From Sphingomonadales bacterium (GTDB lineage Bacteria; Pseudomonadota; Alphaproteobacteria; Sphingomonadales; Sphingomonadaceae), in the NCBI GenBank assembly GCA_017304125.1, contig JAFKLV010000379.1:1-18348 (forward strand): 18,348 bases of DNA. Direction: 5' to 3'. Positions 14,378 to 18,348 of this stretch are shown here, in pieces (positions within the stretch are counted from its first letter, which is position 1; the number at the start of each line of letters is the position of its first letter). The translations under genes and the position numbers were made by a program. The notes under the pieces are model-generated. The model ran no database searches and was not told where the DNA came from. It was given only the letters and a program-made list of their open reading frames with translations.

Positions 14378-15280
14378 TCACTTGCGGCGTATCAACGTCC
14401 CTGCGCCGCGCCGTGTGAAGATTTCCAGCAGCATCCCGTGCGGCACCCGCCCGTCGAGCACCACCGCGGCATCGACCCCGGCCTCGACCGCCGCGACGCA
14501 GGTTTCGAGCTTGGGAATCATGCCGCCCGAGATCGTCCCGTCGGCGCGCAGCCCGGCGATATCGGCCGGGGTGAGGTCGGTCATCAGTTCGCCCTGCTTG
14601 TCGAGCACGCCGGCGACATCGGTGAGCAGGAAGAAGCGCGACGCGCCCAGCGCGGCGGCGATCGCGCCGGCCATCGTATCAGCGTTGATATTATAGGTAT
14701 GGCCGTCGGCCCCCGCGGCGACCGGCGCGATCACCGGGATGATCCCGTCCTTCACCAGCGAATCGATCAGCCGCCGGTCGACCGCCACCGGCTCGCCGAC
14801 GAAGCCGAGATCGACGTTGCGCTCGATCCCCTGCAGCGGATCGGGCTGGGTACGCCCGACCTTTTCCGCCTGCACCAGCCCGGCGTCCTTGCCCGAAATG
14901 CCGACCGCGCGCCCCCCGGCGCGGCTGATCCAGCTGACGATTTCCTTGTTGATCGAGCCGGCGAGGACCATTTCGGCGACCTGCGCGGTTTCCGCATCGG
15001 TGACGCGCAGCCCGTCGACGAAGCGCGATTCGACCCCGAGCCGCTTGAGCATCGAGCCGATCTGCGGCCCGCCGCCGTGGACGACGACCGGGTTGATCCC
15101 GACCGCCTTGAGCAGCACGACATCCTCGGCGAAATCGCGCTGCGCCTCGGGATCGCCCATCGCGTGGCCGCCATATTTCACCACGAAGGTCTTGCCGGCG
15201 TAGCGCTGGAGATAGGGCAGCGCCACGACCAGAGTTTCGGCCTTGGCGAGCAGATCGGGCGAGGGGCGGTGATCGGTCAT
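14378..15280 (-). CDS. argB: Acetylglutamate kinase
   Basis: ArgB phosphorylates N-acetyl-L-glutamate with ATP, the second step of arginine synthesis, in the cytosol. The 300-residue protein belongs to the amino-acid-kinase fold: VVKYGGHAM (33-41) holds the phosphate-binding Lys and Gly residues, VVHGGGPQIG binds acetylglutamate, YNINADTMAGAIAAAL supplies the Asn/Asp contacts and SGGMIPKLE near the C-terminus the second catalytic Lys. The N-terminal extension before the first strand (MTDHRPSPDLLAKAETLVVALPYLQRY) resembles the N-terminal helix of the hexameric, arginine-inhibited ArgB type; that regulation is inferred. It begins ten bases after the YhhQ-family gene and is probably cotranscribed with it. 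Confidence 0.96.
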   Translation of the reverse strand: MTDHRPSPDLLAKAETLVVALPYLQRYAGKTFVVKYGGHAMGDPEAQRDFAEDVVLLKAVGINPVVVHGGGPQIGSMLKRLGVESRFVDGLRVTDAETAQVAEMVLAGSINKEIVSWISRAGGRAVGISGKDAGLVQAEKVGRTQPDPLQGIERNVDLGFVGEPVAVDRRLIDSLVKDGIIPVIAPVAAGADGHTYNINADTMAGAIAAALGASRFFLLTDVAGVLDKQGELMTDLTPADIAGLRADGTISGGMIPKLETCVAAVEAGVDAAVVLDGRVPHGMLLEIFTRRGAGTLIRRK

Positions 15281-15290
15281 GCGCGCGCGC

Positions 15291-15938
15291 TTAGGGTTCT
15301 AATCCCGCCCCGTCCAGCTTCCGCCCCAGCGCGACGAACAGATAGATCAGCCACGGCACCAGAACGACCGACAGCGTGACCTTGGCGAGCATCTGCCCGA
15401 CGAGCAGCGCGCCGATCGGGAAGACGCCCCAGAAAGCGATCGTGACGAACAGCAGGGTATCGACCACCTGGCTCAGCACGCTGGCGATTCCCGCGCGCAG
15501 CCACAACAGGCGCCCGCCCTCCCCCTTCTTGAGCCAGGCGAAGATCGTGACGTTGAGCGTCTGCGAGGTGCCGTAAGCGACGATCCCGCCGAGCCAGATG
15601 CGCGGCGTGCCGGTCATCATCGTCTCGAACGCGGAGAGCCGCGCCGGGTCCATCTCGGGCGAGGCGGGCACCGCGAGCACGACGAGGGTGAGCAACAGCG
15701 AGACGATCAGCGGCACGAAACCGATCCTGACCAACCGGTTGGCGATGACATGCCCGTGCAGCTCGGCCACCGCGCTGGAGGTGACGACGAGCAGCAGGAA
15801 AGCGAAGATCCCCGCCTCCACCGCGAGCGGCCCCAAGGCGACCTGCTTGTTACCCAGCACGCCCGCGATGCAGACCATGCCGCCATAGAAGATCGAAAAG
15901 GCGAATAGCGAAAGCGGGATGCCGCGGGGATTGCTCAT
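15291..15938 (-). CDS. YhhQ-family queuosine precursor transporter
   Basis: The roughly 215-residue integral membrane protein has six or so hydrophobic segments and the DUF165/VUT pattern: an N-terminal FYGGMVCIAGVLGNKQVALGP, a central VAYGTSQTLNVTIFAWLKK and a late SVLSQVVDTLLFVTIAFWG with the Ser-Gln...Asp signature. E. coli YhhQ takes up queuosine precursors for tRNA modification, and that role is inferred here. ATG 15938 was chosen because the upstream in-frame extension to 15974 is short and Gly/Ser-rich; the ribosome-binding site is weak, so the start is uncertain. The stop is ten bases from the argB start. Confidence 0.88.
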   Translation of the reverse strand: MSNPRGIPLSLFAFSIFYGGMVCIAGVLGNKQVALGPLAVEAGIFAFLLLVVTSSAVAELHGHVIANRLVRIGFVPLIVSLLLTLVVLAVPASPEMDPARLSAFETMMTGTPRIWLGGIVAYGTSQTLNVTIFAWLKKGEGGRLLWLRAGIASVLSQVVDTLLFVTIAFWGVFPIGALLVGQMLAKVTLSVVLVPWLIYLFVALGRKLDGAGLEP

Positions 15939-15992
15939 CCGCGCATTGCTAGAGCCCGGACCCATGGACGGCAATGGGCCGGAAATAGCTAT

Positions 15993-16226
15993 TCAAGGGC
16001 TCGGTGGAATGTTTGGAGCCGACAAGACTTCGAGCCGCTGAACGTCCAACAAATCGAACCCCGCACGAACGCCTTCGACGATGACGCGCTGGCCTATGAA
16101 GCGCTTTGATCGCCACATCGCCCCGATATCCAGTCTCCATATTCCGCCGTCGTCGATCGCCAGCGCATAGCCGAGGCGCGTCCGACAAAGCGTTCCGGTA
16201 AGGATGTGTCGGGTGCCTCGTGGCAT
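15993..16226 (-). CDS. Small DUF5818-like protein
   Basis: The 77-residue protein has GTRHILTGTL, GYALAIDDGGIWRLDIG, AMWRSKRFIGQRVIVEGVRAGFDLLDVQRLE. This is the pattern of small beta-rich sphingomonad proteins of the DUF5818 type, whose function is unknown; the RLIGxRVxVEG section resembles OB-fold-like strands. GGGGAG about eight bases before ATG 16226 supports the start. A longer overlapping frame on the same strand (15949-16278) has no recognisable content. It ends 54 bases before the transporter gene and could share a transcript with it. Confidence 0.78.
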   Translation of the reverse strand: MPRGTRHILTGTLCRTRLGYALAIDDGGIWRLDIGAMWRSKRFIGQRVIVEGVRAGFDLLDVQRLEVLSAPNIPPSP

Positions 16227-16309
16227 TCCCGTTCTCCCCGAAAGCCGATGGCGGTACGCCCCCGCGCTTCGACTTCACACCTGATCCTTGGTGATCGGGG
16301 AGTTAGTAA

Positions 16310-16540
16310 ACCGGAACACAGCCGGCCCCTACGACCTTTAGGCTGGAGAGCCCTGGACATGCGTCGCAGGCTCCCCGACCATAAGGGTCAAGGATGTGTG
16401 AGCTGCATCAGGCAGCCCAACTGCTGTGCTCGGGGTTACTATGCCCCGGGAGCCGTGCGTGGCGGCGCCATCACCTGTATGGCCGGTCTGCCGCTTTCAC
16501 TCAACGGCTACCTGCGTCGCCAGCAAATGCTCCCGCTCAG
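16310..16540 (+). pseudogene. Frame-shuffled relic of a cysteine-rich repeat protein
   Basis: No intact gene fits the 316-base gap at 16227-16542. On the plus strand three frames each give a piece of what looks like one Cys-rich repeat protein. Frame one has GEPWTCVAGSP (about 16342-16374). Frame two has GCVSC then CCARGYYAPGAVRGGAITC and a little later SLNG (16392-16508). Then TCVA (16510-16521) and PANAPAQSYS (from 16520) lie in the other two frames. Joined in order they suggest repeats of the C-x2-C...GYYAPGA...C kind. At least three frameshifts plus stops (TAG 16339, TGA about 16399) are needed, so the gene is dead if this is right. Chance similarity in a short region is a real alternative. 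Confidence 0.35.
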
Positions 16541-16542
16541 TC

Positions 16543-16998
16543 CTACAGCGCCAGCGTCATAAAGCGATTGTGCGGGCTCGCCGGATAACCCCCGTAAGCC
16601 GCGCAATCGACGAACCCGGCCGCCTCGTACATCCGGTTCGCTGCATCGAACATCGGCGCCGTGCCCGTTTCGAGGCTGACCCGCGCGTGGCCCCGCGCCC
16701 GCGCCAGCGCGACGAGGTGCGCGAGCATCGCCCGCCCCACCCCGCGGCGCAGATGCGCCGGGGCGGTGCGCATCGATTTGAGCTCGCCATGCCCCGCATC
16801 GAGCGCGCGCAACGCGCCGATGCCGAGCAATTCCTCGCCCTCCCATATCGCCCAGAAGCTGATGTCGGGGCGATCGAGCGCCGCCGCGCCCAGCGCATGG
16901 GCATTGTCCGCCGGGGTCGAGCCGCGCGCTTCGGCGAGATGCAGGTCGATCAGCGCGCCGACCCGCGCATCGTCCAGCCCGCCCTCGCGCAGCTCCAT
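16543..16998 (-). CDS. GNAT-family N-acetyltransferase
   Basis: The 151-residue protein has the GNAT fold order: N-terminal strand and helices with DDARVGALIDLHLAEA, the strand ISFWAIWEGEELLGIGALR, then the acetyl-CoA pyrophosphate loop RRGVGRAML (83-91, fitting R-x-x-G-x-G/A) following strand SMRTAPAHL, and the C-terminal MYEAAGFVDC helix-strand. It transfers an acetyl group from acetyl-CoA to an amine; the substrate is not predictable. The start lies four bases after the carboxypeptidase stop, so it is probably in the same operon. Its final codons overlap the edge of the Cys-rich relic on the other strand. Confidence 0.88.
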   Translation of the reverse strand: MELREGGLDDARVGALIDLHLAEARGSTPADNAHALGAAALDRPDISFWAIWEGEELLGIGALRALDAGHGELKSMRTAPAHLRRGVGRAMLAHLVALARARGHARVSLETGTAPMFDAANRMYEAAGFVDCAAYGGYPASPHNRFMTLAL

Positions 16999-17002
16999 CG
17001 CG

Positions 17003-18112
17003 TCAGATCCCGTCGATCATGCCGGCCAGCGTCTCGAGGCACGAGACGGCGAGACCGCGCGAGCGTTCCGGGCTCCAGCCGAACACCGGGTCCGCATTCA
17101 CCGCATGATCCTTGAACGGCATCTCCAGCGTCACCGACACCGCGCCGAATCGCTCGGCGAGCTGGTTGGTCGACATCGAGAGATTGGCCTTGCCCGGGGC
17201 GGATTTCTCATAACCCTTTTCGGTCTGGAAATCGGGAGTCGCGGCGGCGAGCCGGCGGCCGAATTCGTAGAATTTCTCGCCCTGCGCGTCGGTCCATGAC
17301 GGGATGCCCTCGAACCCGGCGATGAAATTGGCGGCGATCGCCTCGTCGCCGTGGACGTCGATCGCGAAATCGACCCCGGTTTCGTCCATCGCCTTGAGGA
17401 CGCACAATACCTCCGGGCTGCGCGCCGCCGTCGGGGCGTGCCATTCGCGGTTGAGGTTCACCCCCGCCGCATTGGTGCGCAGATGCCCGCGCCGGGTGCC
17501 GTCCGGGTTCATATTGGGGACGACATGGACGGTCGCCGTGGCGAGCAGATCGCGCGCGGCAGCGCTGGTCAGCCAGTCGAGCGCGCCTTCCATCCAATAT
17601 TCGGCCATCGATTCGCCGGGATGCTGGCGGGCGTAGAGCCACACCTGCTTCGCGCCGCTGCCGATGCGGAAATAATCGATCGGCTGGCCATCGAGGCTGA
17701 GCCCCAACTCGCGATGCGTAACCCCCGGCTTCGGCGCGATGCGCGCGATCAGATCGGCGTGCATCTCCATCGTATAAGGCGCGAAATAGGCGAACCACGC
17801 GACCTGGGCGTCGCCGGCCCAGTCGAATTCCAGCACGCCGTGCTCGTAGCGGGTGGGGATCATCCGCCATTCGCGACGGTCGGTCGAGACGCGCGCCTGA
17901 TAGCCCGGCCAGCCGAACGGATAGGCCGATCCCGCCGCATTGGTGATGCGGAAGGTCACGCGCTGCCCGGCGAGCCCGGCGACGCGGAAATAGAACCATT
18001 GATAGAAATCGGACAGGTGATCGTTGACGATCTCCAGATCGATTCGATCACCGTCTTGCCCGACGACGCGGATATTGCCGCCGTCGAAGGCGGAATTGAT
18101 GCTGAGGGTCAT
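17003..18112 (-). CDS. M14 zinc carboxypeptidase, cytosolic carboxypeptidase-like
   Basis: The 369-residue protein has an N-terminal beta-sandwich domain of about 125 residues (NSAFDGGNI...FYFRVAGLAGQRVTFRITNAAGSAY), as in cytosolic carboxypeptidases (CCP/AGBL, M14 subfamily D), then a metallocarboxypeptidase domain. The zinc ligands are His164 and Glu167 (RQHPGESM) and His254 (IDVHGDE). Asn221-Arg222 in NLNREW would bind the substrate carboxylate, and Glu330 in TLEMPFKD is the catalytic base. No signal peptide is seen, so it is cytosolic. Eukaryotic members remove glutamates from tubulin tails; the bacterial substrate is not established. ATG 18112 overlaps the upstream gene's stop by four bases. 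All catalytic residues are present. Confidence 0.93.
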   Translation of the reverse strand: MTLSINSAFDGGNIRVVGQDGDRIDLEIVNDHLSDFYQWFYFRVAGLAGQRVTFRITNAAGSAYPFGWPGYQARVSTDRREWRMIPTRYEHGVLEFDWAGDAQVAWFAYFAPYTMEMHADLIARIAPKPGVTHRELGLSLDGQPIDYFRIGSGAKQVWLYARQHPGESMAEYWMEGALDWLTSAAARDLLATATVHVVPNMNPDGTRRGHLRTNAAGVNLNREWHAPTAARSPEVLCVLKAMDETGVDFAIDVHGDEAIAANFIAGFEGIPSWTDAQGEKFYEFGRRLAAATPDFQTEKGYEKSAPGKANLSMSTNQLAERFGAVSVTLEMPFKDHAVNADPVFGWSPERSRGLAVSCLETLAGMIDGI

Positions 18113-18348
18113 TTCACCTCGATAGTCCGCCCGCTCTCGCCGGGGAACCCCGTGAACAGCGCATGCGCCAGCCGGGCCGAGATCGCCTGGACATCGGCAT
18201 TGGGGGCGCTGGTGTCGGTCAGCGACTGTGCCTGCCCTTCCCACACCGCATCGGCGCCGTGGCGGATTCGCACCGACAATTCGGTGACGATGCCGACTCG
18301 ATCGCGCTGGCAGCCGACCGGGCAGCTCACCCCGCCGCTCAGCCCGAC
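18109..18348 (-). CDS. Probable DUF4136 lipoprotein, C-terminal part only
   Basis: The frame is open to the window edge, so the N-terminus lies beyond 18348. The visible 79 residues end SARLAHALFTGFPGESGRTIEVK, and TELSVRIRHGADAVWEGQAQS fits the last strands of DUF4136 proteins, which are usually outer-membrane or periplasmic lipoproteins of unknown role. Two cysteines close together (CPVGC) precede this. The GTG at 18330 is in frame but lies within conserved-looking sequence, so it is not taken as the start. The stop overlaps the carboxypeptidase ATG (ATGA), so the two are cotranscribed. Confidence 0.65.
   Translation of the reverse strand, partial: VGLSGGVSCPVGCQRDRVGIVTELSVRIRHGADAVWEGQAQSLTDTSAPNADVQAISARLAHALFTGFPGESGRTIEVK

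Noticed and set aside
16448..16475. Group II intron end (GAGCCGTGCG resembles a domain V start)
   Set aside because: The rest of domain V (GAAA loop and complementary 3' strand) and any reverse transcriptase are missing.
16300..16480. 6S RNA, SRP RNA, tmRNA or riboswitch
   Set aside because: Hairpins are present, but I could not match the conserved SRP tetraloop region, tmRNA tag or any riboswitch core, and the usual neighbours of 6S RNA (zapA/fau) are absent.

Overview
The window looks like chromosomal DNA of a sphingomonad (Sphingomonas or a close relative, Alphaproteobacteria). The evidence is the high GC content, two secreted proteins ending in the PEPxxWA-CTERM sorting tail common in Sphingomonadales, a DUF5818-type small protein, REP-like palindromes of the CGTCAT-CC...GG-ATCCA type, and frequent GTG/TTG starts with 1-4 base gene overlaps. 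It is mostly ordinary housekeeping and accessory chromosome. I see no phage, insertion sequence, CRISPR array, tRNA or rRNA.

Layout, left to right. (1) 1-186 holds an inverted pair of REP-like elements, one carrying a run of 12 C. (2) 187-3845 (+) is a tightly overlapping operon: alpha/beta hydrolase, TPR protein, glyoxalase I (gloA), nitronate monooxygenase and glyoxalase II (gloB). The nitronate monooxygenase frame is broken by one in-frame TAG at 2767 although the rest of the protein is intact after it. (3) 3888-4298 (+) is a small secreted four-cysteine protein, followed by a Cys/Met-metabolism PLP enzyme (4376-5707) and a Baeyer-Villiger-type flavin monooxygenase (5813-7273). (4) A REP inverted pair at 7281-7392 separates the monooxygenase from a leftward methyltransferase/GtrA pair (7412-8589). 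Divergent from that pair is a large polytopic GT-C-like membrane protein (8682-10463). (5) 10499-12580 (-) is a yggT / DUF167 / folD / marC operon in which the DUF167 gene has no ATG/GTG/TTG start and apparently uses CTG. (6) 12728-14243 (-) carries two tandem paralogous PEPxxWA-CTERM surface proteins, each with its own promoter region and a near-identical terminator. (7) 14378-16226 (-) holds argB, a YhhQ-family queuosine-precursor transporter and a DUF5818 protein. (8) 16227-16542 has no intact gene but reads as a frame-shuffled relic of a cysteine-rich repeat protein. (9) 16543-18348 (-) holds a GNAT acetyltransferase, a cytosolic-carboxypeptidase-like M14 peptidase and the C-terminal part of a probable DUF4136 lipoprotein cut by the window edge.

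How the genes fit together. gloA and gloB supply the two steps of glutathione-dependent methylglyoxal detoxification from one transcript, with an inactivated or read-through flavoenzyme between them. GtrA, the SAM methyltransferase and the GT-C-like protein resemble a lipid-linked sugar modification module. The folD operon is a conserved housekeeping group. No convincing new defence or mobile system is visible. The best leads are the amber codon in the nitronate monooxygenase, the duplicated PEP-CTERM transcription units with a shared upstream element, the CTG start, the GT-C/GtrA/methyltransferase module and the decayed cysteine-rich gene.
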